This document shows positions 24,932 to 33,812 of a DNA stretch of 63,256 nucleotides, piece after piece. Position 1 is the stretch's first letter, and every line of letters begins with the position of its first letter. The stretch comes from Spirochaetales bacterium Spiro_05 (GTDB taxonomy: Bacteria > Spirochaetota > Spirochaetia > Sphaerochaetales > Sphaerochaetaceae): the NCBI GenBank assembly GCA_001603115.1, contig LVBG01000005.1:1-63256 (forward strand), in the 5' to 3' direction. The position numbers and the translations under genes are program-made. The notes under the pieces were generated by a model, which made no database searches, had not been told where the DNA came from, and saw nothing but the letters and a program-made list of their open reading frames with translations.

Positions 24932-26419
24932 TTATCCGTTCACTTTGTGAAACAGTGCCTTGTTGACCTCATACAATTCAGCATAGACGGCGAACATCTG
25001 CTCATAGATGCGATGATTCTCCATGTTCGGCTGAATTACTGTCTTGATGGTGATGCACCGTTCGATATCATCCCAACTCGAGAAGACACCGGCTCTCAGC
25101 CCTGCCATGAAAGCGACACCCATGGAAGATCCTGGATGATTCTCCACAATCTCCAAAGGCAGGCCCAACACATCACTGGTCACCTGTTTCCAGAGGAAGC
25201 TTTTTGCTCCACCATTGGTCACCCTCACACGAGTGATGGGCTGTCCCATCTCTTGAATCACTTTCACATGGTGCAGGAAGCCAAACGAGATTCCTTCCAG
25301 AATTGCCTTGAAAAAGTGTGCCCTTGTATGCTGAAGCGTAACGCCCCAGAATACACCTCGTGCCAGAGGGTCAAAGATGGGGGTCTTCTCGCCAATGAAA
25401 TAGGGGAGAACCCAAAGGCCACCCGAACCTGCATCAATCTTTGCAGCCTGTTCATCAAGTTCACGATAATCCAAATGCTCGCTGAACTCTTGCTGAAACC
25501 ATTTGATCAAAGATCCACTGGAAGCCATGCATCCGTTGAGCAAGTACTGTCCGGGTTTCAGATGATAGTCCATGAACAGTTTGGGATTTAGCTTCAGTTC
25601 ATCCAAGGACAAGAGGATATCCCCTGCTCCCCCGAGCTTCACCAGGAGATCTCCCGGTTCACGGATTCCAGCAGAAAACGCCGAGCTCACATGGTCTGCA
25701 CTTCCTGCAATCACCATGGTTCCCTGTTGCAAGCCCGTCTCTTTTGCAGCTAGTTCAGAAACAGAACCGACTATCTCACTGGAATCCTTCACGTCTAGAA
25801 GCATATCCATGCTGATTCCTGATATGGCGGCCACTTCCTTGATCCACGACTTGGTGGTGAGATCATAAAGGCCGCTCTCCAGTGCCCAGTTCTTTTCGAC
25901 AAACAGCTTTCCGGTAAGTTTGTAGTTAATGTAATCATACGAACCGAGAACCGTTTTAGCTTGTGAAAATACTTCCGGCTCATGCTGCTTCAGCCAAAGA
26001 AGTTTGGGACCAATGCTCTGCTGGGTGATCATCGATCCAGTTCTTCGAAAGATATCCTGTTCATCAAGACCTTTTTTGAATACTTCAATCTCGACTGAGG
26101 AACGGGCATCGTTTTGTTGGATGGAATTGCGCAGGACCTTGCCCTTTCCATCCAAGAGGATAAGAGTAGGCACCATCCCACTGACCCCAATCGAACAAAT
26201 ATCTTCAGCTTTGGTATTGGTTGCTGCAAGAATTCTTGGGATACACGTACACACATTTTCCCACCATTGGTTTGGATCTTCCTCCGCCCAAGTCGCTTGC
26301 TTGCTGAGCAAGCTGCTAGAGCTCTGGGTATCGCCAAGAATGGTTCCCTCTTCATCGATGATGATTACTTTTGTTGCAGTAGTACCGATATCAATTCCCA
26401 AGATTCTTCTTTTGCCCAT
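24932..26419 (-). CDS. FGGY-family carbohydrate kinase (xylulokinase-like)
   Basis: About 495 residues, the normal FGGY size. N-terminal ILGIDIGTTATKVIIID phosphate-binding strand, ATWAEEDPNQWWENV, QQNDARS, SADHVSSAFSAGI and the C-terminal TNGGAKSFLWKQVTSDVLG motif support xylulokinase-like sugar kinases. It phosphorylates an imported ketose or polyol-derived ketose with ATP. The start is not certain: ATG at 26419 is preceded closely by GGATGGAGAGT; an in-frame TTG at 26437 also exists. Last gene of the SDR-IMPase-ABC operon. Confidence 0.9.
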   Translation of the reverse strand: MGKRRILGIDIGTTATKVIIIDEEGTILGDTQSSSSLLSKQATWAEEDPNQWWENVCTCIPRILAATNTKAEDICSIGVSGMVPTLILLDGKGKVLRNSIQQNDARSSVEIEVFKKGLDEQDIFRRTGSMITQQSIGPKLLWLKQHEPEVFSQAKTVLGSYDYINYKLTGKLFVEKNWALESGLYDLTTKSWIKEVAAISGISMDMLLDVKDSSEIVGSVSELAAKETGLQQGTMVIAGSADHVSSAFSAGIREPGDLLVKLGGAGDILLSLDELKLNPKLFMDYHLKPGQYLLNGCMASSGSLIKWFQQEFSEHLDYRELDEQAAKIDAGSGGLWVLPYFIGEKTPIFDPLARGVFWGVTLQHTRAHFFKAILEGISFGFLHHVKVIQEMGQPITRVRVTNGGAKSFLWKQVTSDVLGLPLEIVENHPGSSMGVAFMAGLRAGVFSSWDDIERCITIKTVIQPNMENHRIYEQMFAVYAELYEVNKALFHKVNG

Positions 26420-26478
26420 ACTCTCCATCCATTTCAATCAATATTTCAGTAATCAGTGTAGATAGTGTCCTGTTCGGA

Positions 26479-27312
26479 TCAGCTCTTTATCGCTCCCAAA
26501 GAAAGGCCGGTTATCAGGTATCGCTTAACGAATCCTGAGATGAACACCATCGGTAGGATAGCTATGATAGTCCCTGCAGACAGCTTTGCGATCTGAATAC
26601 CCTGTCGTGTCTTCATTGCTGCCAAACGAACAGGAATCGGCATGGTGGTTCTTCCTGACAAGACTATGGCAAATAGGAATTCGTTCCAGGAGAAAATAAA
26701 GCTGAGCACTGCGGTGGCCATGATACCGGGCAATGCAATGGGGAGTATGATGCGGAAGAACGACTGTACCGGAGTAAGTCCATCCATAGCAGCTGCATCA
26801 TCCAAGTCTTTGGGAATACTGGCAAAGAAGCCTGTCATAATCCAGATAAGAAATGGTAAATTGAAAGCCAAATAGGCAATGGTCATCCCGAGGTAGGTGT
26901 CGGAGAGATGCAGACGACTCATTACGATGAACAAGGGAAGAATCAAAACAACTCCTGGAAGCATCTGGGTTGCCAAAACGGTAAACCTCAGGATATTGCC
27001 TCCTGCCTTATACCGTGCAAAAGCGTATCCACCAAGACTAGCTATTGGAACGGCCAGCGCAGTTGAGGCCAGAGAGATGATGAGGCTATTGATCAGGAAG
27101 TCGCCGAAACCATCATTACCGAATAGTTCACGATAGTTGTCAAAGGTGAATGAGGGAAAAAGCCTGGGAGGCATCGCATAGGCATCGACTTCATTGACGA
27201 AAGAAGTGCGCAGTGTCCACAATACCGGCAAAGCAATCATCAAAGAGAAGAAAATCAACGCTACATACGTGAAGAATAGACTGGTCTGTTTTGCAAGTTT
27301 GTAGGATTTCAT
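26479..27312 (-). CDS. ABC sugar transporter permease, MalG type
   Basis: 277 residues with six predicted membrane spans. The EAA loop, DDAAAMDGLTPVQSFFRIILPIALPG, that contacts the ATPase is clear, and the end LITGLSLGAIKS is typical of MalG-like subunits. It pairs with the MalF-type gene, overlapping it by four bases. No ATPase gene is present in the operon, so a shared MsmK-like ATPase encoded elsewhere must energise the carrier. Confidence 0.92.
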   Translation of the reverse strand: MKSYKLAKQTSLFFTYVALIFFSLMIALPVLWTLRTSFVNEVDAYAMPPRLFPSFTFDNYRELFGNDGFGDFLINSLIISLASTALAVPIASLGGYAFARYKAGGNILRFTVLATQMLPGVVLILPLFIVMSRLHLSDTYLGMTIAYLAFNLPFLIWIMTGFFASIPKDLDDAAAMDGLTPVQSFFRIILPIALPGIMATAVLSFIFSWNEFLFAIVLSGRTTMPIPVRLAAMKTRQGIQIAKLSAGTIIAILPMVFISGFVKRYLITGLSLGAIKS

Positions 27313-28196
27313 TCGTTCCCCTTCATAGTCGATCTGAAGATGACTACCGTGATGGCTAAAATTACGATGAGCAACATATACGAGACTGCCGAAGCAACAC
27401 TGAGATCCAATCCCATGAATGTTGTCCGATAGATGTTGTAACTGATAAGGTCGGTACTCACTCCAGGACCTCCGGATGTGAGGATATATACCAAGTCGTA
27501 CGTCTTGAAGGAGGTAATAACTCGCTGTAACAACGCTACTGTGATGATGGGCATAAGAAGCGGCGTCTTAACAAACAAGAGCGTTTGCAACCAATTGGCT
27601 CCATCGATGGTTGCTGATTCAAACGGTTCTTTCGGGAGAGAGGTGATGCCGGAAAGCAATAAGAGAACCATGAAAGAAACCTGCTGCCACACATCAACCA
27701 AGGTGACGGTGAATAAAGCAAGCCTTTCATCGCCAAACCAGTTCACATACCCAAAACCCAATTTCCCCAACAAGTAGTTCACCACTCCCAATTCAGGATG
27801 CAATAGCATGCGCCAGATTAGCCCAACAGCCACCGGTGACATGACCATAGGGATGGTAAGAATAAAATAGAAGATGCTTTTGAAACGAATTTCAGGCCGG
27901 GATAGCATGAGTGCTATCCCATAGCCTATGAAAAATTCCAAAGGAACAACCATGAGAACGAAGAGAAACGTGACTTTGACTGAATTCCAAAAATACTGAT
28001 CATGAACAACTGAAGCATAATTGCTGAACCCTACAAATTCATTGAGTCGCGGGCTCAGGAATGTATACCGGAACATGCTGAGTACCAATGAAAACAGCAA
28101 AGGCATCGCTACCACCAAGAGAAGCACAAGAAATGTCGGAATAAGGAATTGGTATCCAATCATCCGATATCTTGCCTGAAATGACATCCGTTTCAT
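27309..28196 (-). CDS. ABC sugar transporter permease, MalF type
   Basis: 295 residues, six membrane spans, with an EAA loop FESATIDGANWLQTLLFVKTPLLMP. It is the other transmembrane half of the importer with the overlapping MalG-type gene. It follows the binding-protein gene by 25 bases. Two in-frame ATG codons (MKRM) make the start uncertain by three residues. Confidence 0.92.
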   Translation of the reverse strand: MKRMSFQARYRMIGYQFLIPTFLVLLLVVAMPLLFSLVLSMFRYTFLSPRLNEFVGFSNYASVVHDQYFWNSVKVTFLFVLMVVPLEFFIGYGIALMLSRPEIRFKSIFYFILTIPMVMSPVAVGLIWRMLLHPELGVVNYLLGKLGFGYVNWFGDERLALFTVTLVDVWQQVSFMVLLLLSGITSLPKEPFESATIDGANWLQTLLFVKTPLLMPIITVALLQRVITSFKTYDLVYILTSGGPGVSTDLISYNIYRTTFMGLDLSVASAVSYMLLIVILAITVVIFRSTMKGNE

Positions 28197-28221
28197 ACGT
28201 TTGTTCCCTTACTGTCTAAAG

Positions 28222-29526
28222 TTATTTCTGCAAATTGGCCTTCTTCGCCAATTCGTTGAAATCCTTCTCCAACTGTGCAAGCGCCGCCTTTGGATCCTTT
28301 CCAGAGGAAACAATCAAGGAGAGCTCCCTACCCAGCATTTCAACCATCTGCGAAGAGTATTCGAACTCAGGAACCGGCCTTGCCTTCTCCAGAATTTCTT
28401 CGACTTCGTTGTAGTACGGATACTTTGCCAGAACTTCAGCATCTCTCAACACATCGTAGCGAGTGGGAGCTCCACCAGCCAATGCTCTAGCTTTCACAAC
28501 GGCAGGAGATTCAACCCACTTGATGAACTCCCAAGCTGCGTCCTTTTTGGGGGTGTTGGCTGCAATTGCCCAGCCCCATCCACCAGCAAGACCACTTTCG
28601 CCCGGAACAGGTACCAACTGCACCTTGTCCTTCAGCTTGGATACTTTTTCATCCTGGAACTGCGCAAGCATCCAGTTGTAGGAGATGAAGGAGAATGCTT
28701 CGCCGGCACTCATCATGCGCAAGGAGTCTTCCAAAGTATAGGAAGTTGCTCCGGCAGGAGCGCCCTGTGCTATGTTTTTCTTGTACAACTCGATTGCCTT
28801 CAGTGCGATGGGACCGTTGATCGTAGCTTTCCAGTTGTCATCATAGATTCGTCCACCAAGGGCAAAGAAGTAGTTGCTCCACTCCATCGCAATGGGATCG
28901 CCCTTTCCGCCCTGCATGGCAGAACCGTACATATTGGTATTTGCTTGTACGAAAATGCACTGCTCTACATACTCATCCAAGGACACCGGAGGAGCAAAGT
29001 CTTTTCCGAACTGCTTGCGATACTTGTCATGCAAAGCTTTGTCAGTAAAGACATCGTTGCGATACATCAAGGCCATGGTGTAGTTGTACATGGGAATCAT
29101 GTAAAGCTTGTCCTTGTAGTAACCAACCATCTCCATCATCGCTGGGACGTAGACAGACATGTCGAAGTTGTCTTTCTTTACATACTCATCAAGCGGTTCA
29201 AGCCAGCCAGCGGCCGGGAATTCACCTGCCCAATAGTTGTCAACCTCGATTACGTCGTAGGTTGAGGTGGGAGCCAAAAACTGGGTGATCAACTTGGTGT
29301 GCATATCAGTGTACTGCACAATCTCAAAGTTGACTTTGATGCCCGTCTTTGCCTCAAACTCTGGCAACATGTTCTTGATAATCTGGGTATCAGGAACATC
29401 TTCCATCAAAAGATTGAGTGTCACTGGTTTCCCTGCACCTGACTCTCTTGAGCCAGCACTAAAGACCGACAGAGGAACCAACAAGCACACGACGAGAACA
29501 CAAACGAACAGTTCTCTCTTTTTCAT
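28222..29526 (-). CDS. ABC sugar transporter solute-binding protein (family 1)
   Basis: 434 residues. The signal peptide ends near VFSAGSRESG, without a lipobox cysteine. The mature part fits family 1 sugar-binding proteins: VTLNLLMEDVPDTQIIKNMLPEFEAKTGIKV, YDVIEVDNYWAGEFPAAGWLEPLDEY, GGWGWAIAANTPKKDAAWEFIKWV. It captures a carbohydrate or polyol in the periplasm. TCCTTTT on the plus strand gives an AAAAGGAG site before the ATG. It stands between the IMPase-like gene and the permeases. Confidence 0.92.
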   Translation of the reverse strand: MKKRELFVCVLVVCLLVPLSVFSAGSRESGAGKPVTLNLLMEDVPDTQIIKNMLPEFEAKTGIKVNFEIVQYTDMHTKLITQFLAPTSTYDVIEVDNYWAGEFPAAGWLEPLDEYVKKDNFDMSVYVPAMMEMVGYYKDKLYMIPMYNYTMALMYRNDVFTDKALHDKYRKQFGKDFAPPVSLDEYVEQCIFVQANTNMYGSAMQGGKGDPIAMEWSNYFFALGGRIYDDNWKATINGPIALKAIELYKKNIAQGAPAGATSYTLEDSLRMMSAGEAFSFISYNWMLAQFQDEKVSKLKDKVQLVPVPGESGLAGGWGWAIAANTPKKDAAWEFIKWVESPAVVKARALAGGAPTRYDVLRDAEVLAKYPYYNEVEEILEKARPVPEFEYSSQMVEMLGRELSLIVSSGKDPKAALAQLEKDFNELAKKANLQK

Positions 29527-29542
29527 GATCTACTCCTTTTGT

Positions 29543-30358
29543 TCAATGCGATAACTCATTCCGAAGAATGGTTCCAATTTTTGCATTTCCTGTTACTATC
29601 GAGCCGCCGAAGATTGGATCTGACTGCTCTCGAATGGGAAGTACTACCCCGCCAGCTCCTAAAATGATTGCTGCAGCACCTGCAACATCCCAGGGACTGA
29701 GACCATATTCAAAGAATCCTGAAAGCTGTCCAGAGGCTACGTAGCACAATGCAGAAGCTGCACTTCCTAAAATCCTGAACTCCTGAACCTGGTTCAAGAG
29801 ATGCCCCAACGGCTTCATGAAGCCCTCGCTGCGAAGATGCAGATCATACGGAATACCGGTAGCAATCAGGCACTCACCAAGGTGTTGCTCTTTCCCGATG
29901 CGGATCTCACGACCGTTCTTCCATGATCCAATCCCATCAATCCCTGAATACAAATTGTTCTGCAAAGGTTGGTACACTACTCCAGCAAAGGGCTTGCCCT
30001 TGTACACCAGACCGATGGAGACGCAGAGTTCGGTGTAGCCATGCACAAAATTCAAGGTCCCGTCGAGAGGATCGACAATAAAAGCAATCTCACAGGGAAT
30101 GGGATTTGCCGTCAGCACACTCTCTTCGTCAACGACCGGGATATCCGGGCACATTGCATTGAGAATGGAGTCGATGAGCTTCGAAGCCTGCAGATCAATT
30201 TCGGTAACCAGATCGCCTTGTCCGGATTTCTGGGAAACCGAGAATCTGCGCCTCGAGAATTCACCGCTGATGAAGTTCCCTGCAGCAAGTGCTGCAGGAA
30301 TCATCACCTGTTCAACAATCTGTCGTGGCTTAATGCATGCATATTCCGCCGGTAACAT
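29543..30358 (-). CDS. Inositol monophosphatase-family phosphatase
   Basis: 271 residues with the lithium-sensitive phosphatase metal motifs: VVDEES, VDPLDGTLNFVHG and a C-terminal SPWDVAGAAAIILGAGG. It hydrolyses a phosphate from inositol or sugar phosphates using magnesium. The ATG at 30358 follows AAGGAATAA and lies inside the end of the SDR gene (29-base overlap), so it is coupled to it. In a catabolic operon with a sugar kinase its role is not obvious; it might act on inositol-, galactitol- or sugar-phosphates or recycle a product. Confidence 0.88.
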   Translation of the reverse strand: MLPAEYACIKPRQIVEQVMIPAALAAGNFISGEFSRRRFSVSQKSGQGDLVTEIDLQASKLIDSILNAMCPDIPVVDEESVLTANPIPCEIAFIVDPLDGTLNFVHGYTELCVSIGLVYKGKPFAGVVYQPLQNNLYSGIDGIGSWKNGREIRIGKEQHLGECLIATGIPYDLHLRSEGFMKPLGHLLNQVQEFRILGSAASALCYVASGQLSGFFEYGLSPWDVAGAAAIILGAGGVVLPIREQSDPIFGGSIVTGNAKIGTILRNELSH

Positions 30359-31112
30359 TTATTCCTTGTCCTGTCATGAAGTCCGAGTCAGGAGATGCCA
30401 AGAATGCTACGACATTCGCAACATCTTCTGGCATGCACAATCTTCCCAAGGGAGTCGACTTGATGTACTCCTGCCTGACAATCTCAGGATCAGTAATACC
30501 TCTCAACTCAGCTTCCCACTGCACTTCCCTATCCTGCATCCCTGTTTTCACCATGCCTGGGCATACTGCATTCACCGTGATACCGTAGGGAGCCAACTCC
30601 TTTGCCATGGACTGAACCAACCCAAGCACCCCGAATTTTGATGCTGCGTAATGCGCCTGGAACGGAGCTCCCATTTTTGAAGCCATGGAAGCAGTGCAGA
30701 TGATTTTCCCTTGTTTTCTCTCAATCATGTGTGGAGCAATGTACTTTGAGACTCTCCAGACACCCTTGCAGTTGATGTCCATATTGAAGTCCCACTCCTC
30801 CTCGGTAAGTTTCCAGAACCAGTTCTCAGTCGAAACACCAGCGTTGTTTACCAAGATGTCGATATGACTGAATTTGTTGAGTACTTTTTTCAGCACTCCC
30901 TCGATGGAATCTCCATCGGTCACATCCATCTGGTACGCTACCGAAGCTTTGGATATCTCCTGGACTTCCTGAAGTACAGATTGGACACTTGCTTCATTCT
31001 TATCGGTCAGGATGAGCGTTGCCCCGTCTTTGGCCAACCGCTTTGCGATTGCTCTCCCGATCCCAGTCCCACAGCCTGTAATGAACACATTCTTCCCCGA
31101 TACTGGGCCCAT
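30330..31112 (-). CDS. Short-chain dehydrogenase/reductase, polyol dehydrogenase-like
   Basis: 260 residues, classical SDR. Cofactor motif FITGCGTGIGRAIA, NNAGVS, catalytic Ser in CTASMASKMG, the YAASK Tyr/Lys pair and a C-terminal GQGINVTGG are seen. It should oxidise a polyol or sugar with NAD(P). AGGAGGAGTAT precedes the ATG. First gene of the operon, ahead of an IMPase, ABC importer and FGGY kinase, consistent with oxidation of a sugar alcohol to a ketose that is then phosphorylated. The exact polyol is not readable. Confidence 0.88.
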   Translation of the reverse strand: MGPVSGKNVFITGCGTGIGRAIAKRLAKDGATLILTDKNEASVQSVLQEVQEISKASVAYQMDVTDGDSIEGVLKKVLNKFSHIDILVNNAGVSTENWFWKLTEEEWDFNMDINCKGVWRVSKYIAPHMIERKQGKIICTASMASKMGAPFQAHYAASKFGVLGLVQSMAKELAPYGITVNAVCPGMVKTGMQDREVQWEAELRGITDPEIVRQEYIKSTPLGRLCMPEDVANVVAFLASPDSDFMTGQGINVTGGICMH

Positions 31113-31137
31113 ATACTCCTCCTGAACAGATTCACAG

Positions 31138-31172
31138 TGTTAAAAATAACATACTTTTTGTTTCTTTTAACA
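31138..31172. promoter_or_regulatory. Candidate DeoR-type operator before the SDR/ABC operon
   Basis: TGTTAAAA at 31138-31145 and TTTTAACA at 31165-31172 are perfect inverted arms, about 25 bases upstream of the SDR ATG. Paired AT-rich sites like this fit binding by one of the two nearby DeoR regulators. Confidence 0.45.
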
Positions 31173-31313
31173 TTATCATGTGCGTTTTATCCTTTGTCAA
31201 CAATCTTGTAGGAGGAAAATCAAACATGTATCCCGTACTGTATTGTCATCGAATAGAATTACCACACTCTTCAGGAGGACTTGTTCTTGAGGTTCCAGAA
31301 ACAACACAGAGAG

Positions 31314-31363
31314 AAAAGGCTATCTTCGATTCCGAGGATTCTCAGAATTGAAGATAGCCTTTG
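31314..31363 (-). terminator. Terminator after the first glucarate dehydratase
   Basis: AAAAGGCTATCTTC (31314-31327) pairs with GAAGATAGCCTTT (31350-31362), and the inner ATTC-GAG / CTC-GAAT segments also pair, making a long hairpin 23 bases past the glucarate dehydratase stop. The 31113-31385 gap otherwise holds the upstream region of the SDR operon. Confidence 0.75.
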
Positions 31364-31385
31364 TATGTATGAGCGCTTGAGGAAC

Positions 31386-32711
31386 TTACCTTACCAGTGC
31401 AGGGCTCTTTGGGTTGAACTTCCAACCCGGGATCAGATACTGCATCCCGATTGAGTCGTCACGGGCTCCGAGGCAGTTCTCCAGATAGACCTTGTTGGCC
31501 TTGAGAATCTGCTTGCGGTCCACTTCGATGCCAAGACCGGGCTTGTTCGGGATGGCGATGTGGCCGTCCTCAATCTTGGGAGGATTGACCGTAAGCCGTT
31601 CGATGCCCTCCTGCCAGATCCAGTGGGTATCGATCGCAGTCGGATTGCCCGGAACTGCAGCACCTACGTGGGAGATCATAGCCAAGGAGATGTCGAAGTG
31701 ATTGTTGGAGTGTGAGCCCCAGGTAAGGCCGAACTCATCGCACAGCTGTCCCACCCGTACCGCACCGCTCATCGTCCAGAAGTGGCAGTCAGCCAGGGGA
31801 ATGTCGACACTCTGCAGCTCGAGCGAGTGGCCGAACTCACGCCAGTCGGTGGCGATCATATTGGTGGCGGTGGGAAGGCCGGTTGCACGACGAAACTCGC
31901 TGAGCACTTCGCGACCACTGTAGCCCTTCTCCGCCCCACAGGGATCCTCACAATAGGAGAGAATGCCATGCATGTCCTTGCACAGGCCGATGGCCTCCTT
32001 CAGGGACCAACCACCGTTGGGGTCGAGGGTCATGCGAGCATCAGGATAGGCCTTCTTCAAGGCTTTGATGACATCAATCTCTTTCTTTCCCTCAAGCACC
32101 CCACCCTTGAGCTTGAAATCCTGGAAACCATAGAGAGCCTGGCTTGAGCGGGCAAGCTCAACCACCGAGTCCGCATCGAGGGCCACCTCGTGGCGTAGGC
32201 GGTACCAGTCGGTACTGTTCTGCTCATCGGCATAGTAAGGGAGGTCGGTCTTCTTGCGATCCCCCACAAAGAAGAGGTAGCCGAGAACCTTCACCCGGTC
32301 ACGCATCATGCCGTCACCGAGCAGGGAGGCGACAGGAATCTCAAGGTACTGACCCATCAGGTCAAGCAAGGGAGCCTCGATGGCGGTGATGACATGGATA
32401 CCGGTCCTAAGGTCGAAAGTCTGCAGACCGCGTACATCATTCTCGTCATTGCCAAGGGCGGCCTTCACCTTCAGAAGTGTCTGCTTGTACTCACTGAGCT
32501 TCGAACCCTCAACCACAGGCTTCACATCCTCAAGGGCCTTGGTGATCTTCTGGCCGCCGGGAACCTCACCAACACCGGTATTGCCCTGGCTGTCGGTCAG
32601 TATGACGATGTTTCGGGTAAAGTACGGGGCATGGGCTCCGCTCAGGTTGAGCAGCATGCTGTCTTTGCCTGCAACAGGGTAGACTTCCATCTTCTGGATA
32701 TAGGGTATCAT
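31386..32711 (-). CDS. gudD: Glucarate dehydratase (enolase superfamily), copy 1
   Basis: 441 residues. Mandelate-racemase-type enolase fold: FKLKGG holds the Lys-x-Lys base pair, [10 protein letters not shown] and YCEDPCG the metal ligands, ATNMIATDW the glucarate-dehydratase signature, and GSHSNNHFD the catalytic His. It dehydrates D-glucarate (and often L-idarate) to 5-dehydro-4-deoxyglucarate. GAGGAGGAGAACG precedes the ATG. It stands alone, divergent from an IclR regulator, while a second copy is in the TctABC operon at 37121. One copy might have another aldarate as substrate. Confidence 0.93.
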   Translation of the reverse strand: MIPYIQKMEVYPVAGKDSMLLNLSGAHAPYFTRNIVILTDSQGNTGVGEVPGGQKITKALEDVKPVVEGSKLSEYKQTLLKVKAALGNDENDVRGLQTFDLRTGIHVITAIEAPLLDLMGQYLEIPVASLLGDGMMRDRVKVLGYLFFVGDRKKTDLPYYADEQNSTDWYRLRHEVALDADSVVELARSSQALYGFQDFKLKGGVLEGKKEIDVIKALKKAYPDARMTLDPNGGWSLKEAIGLCKDMHGILSYCEDPCGAEKGYSGREVLSEFRRATGLPTATNMIATDWREFGHSLELQSVDIPLADCHFWTMSGAVRVGQLCDEFGLTWGSHSNNHFDISLAMISHVGAAVPGNPTAIDTHWIWQEGIERLTVNPPKIEDGHIAIPNKPGLGIEVDRKQILKANKVYLENCLGARDDSIGMQYLIPGWKFNPKSPALVR

Positions 32712-33020
32712 TCGTTCTCCTCCTCAGGTAGGTGCGTATGCATAGGTATCTCTTTGATAATCAAAGGCTATAATGGAATTTTTCAATTGTCAATTTGAAT
32801 TATATAATTAATGGTTTATTTTTTATAATTTTATTATATTCTATAACAATCATGAACTTTTCTTGCTATATATCAATTAGGACATACTATATGGGAAAAT
32901 TCCTTGCCAAAATACCTTCCTATTTAGCGAAAATACTCTTTGAATTCTCCTAGAAACTATGCAATACTATAATTACGTTATAAATAATGAATCTATTTTC
33001 AAATATGCGGGGACACGCTC
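32712..33020. promoter_or_regulatory. AT-rich divergent region between gudD and the IclR gene
   Basis: 309 bases with no gene. A minus-strand promoter candidate for gudD lies at 32766-32792: TTGACA, a 15-base spacer and TATAGC. The rest is very AT-rich, with short palindromic pieces around 32780-32820 (AATTGTCAATTTGAATT) where an IclR regulator could bind. GGGG precedes the IclR ATG by about ten bases. Nothing else recognised. Confidence 0.55.
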
Positions 33021-33812
33021 ATGCCAACCGACTCTGACAAGTACAATATCAAGACCGTCGCCAGATGCTTCCAGATTTTGGATCTTGCATCCGAAAGCAG
33101 TGGTCCGATATCCATCCAGGATGTTTGTGCAGCCCTGGATACCAACAGCAACATGGCCTTCCGTCTTCTGGCAAGTCTGCAGAATTCAGGCTATATGAGC
33201 AAGGATCCGTACTCAGGTCTGTATACCCTTTCATTGAAAACTCTCAAGCTCAGCCGCAGCGCCCTGCAGTCCCAGGAGATACGCAAGGTCACCATGCCGT
33301 ATCTGGAACTGCTGTGGAACCAATTTCCGAAAGCGAATGTGAACATGGCTGTCTTCTACAATGGCGAAGTGTTGATGCTCGACCGTATCGACACCCAGTC
33401 AACTCCCCGCACCTACTTTACGCCCGGCCGACAGTTGCCCTTCCATTGCAGCGCGCTCGGTAAGGTACTCACCAGCGAATTGGGTGAAGAGGAGCTCGAC
33501 CAGCTCATCAAGGAGAAAGGGCTTCCCAAGTACACTGAGAAGACCATCACCGACCCCGTTGCATTCAAGCAGGAGCTGGCAAAGGTACGCAGCGAAGGCG
33601 TTGCACGCGACCGAAACGAGTTCATCGATGGGGACAACTGCTCGGCGGTTCCCGTCCGTGGCAGAGACGGTCGGGTCATAGCTGGTATCAGCGTCAGTGC
33701 CCTCACCTCCAATATGAGTGTTGAGGAGATCGAGGGAGCCATCCCCCGTCTCAAGGACACTGCAAACAGAATCTCCTATATGATGGGCTTTACAACGAAC
33801 CCGGTCCTGTAG
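33021..33812 (+). CDS. IclR-family transcriptional regulator
   Basis: 263 residues. N-terminal winged helix (about 10-72, ISIQDVCAALDTNSNMAFRLLASLQNSGY) and an IclR effector domain with MLDRIDTQSTPRTYFTPGRQLPFHCSALGKV, GVARDRNEFIDGDNCSAVPV and the end GVSVSAL-like core. IclR proteins commonly control aldarate and hexuronate catabolism. It is divergent from gudD and probably regulates it and the TctABC/gudD operon. Its end overlaps the convergent ATPase gene by 23 bases. Confidence 0.9.
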   Translation: MPTDSDKYNIKTVARCFQILDLASESSGPISIQDVCAALDTNSNMAFRLLASLQNSGYMSKDPYSGLYTLSLKTLKLSRSALQSQEIRKVTMPYLELLWNQFPKANVNMAVFYNGEVLMLDRIDTQSTPRTYFTPGRQLPFHCSALGKVLTSELGEEELDQLIKEKGLPKYTEKTITDPVAFKQELAKVRSEGVARDRNEFIDGDNCSAVPVRGRDGRVIAGISVSALTSNMSVEEIEGAIPRLKDTANRISYMMGFTTNPVL

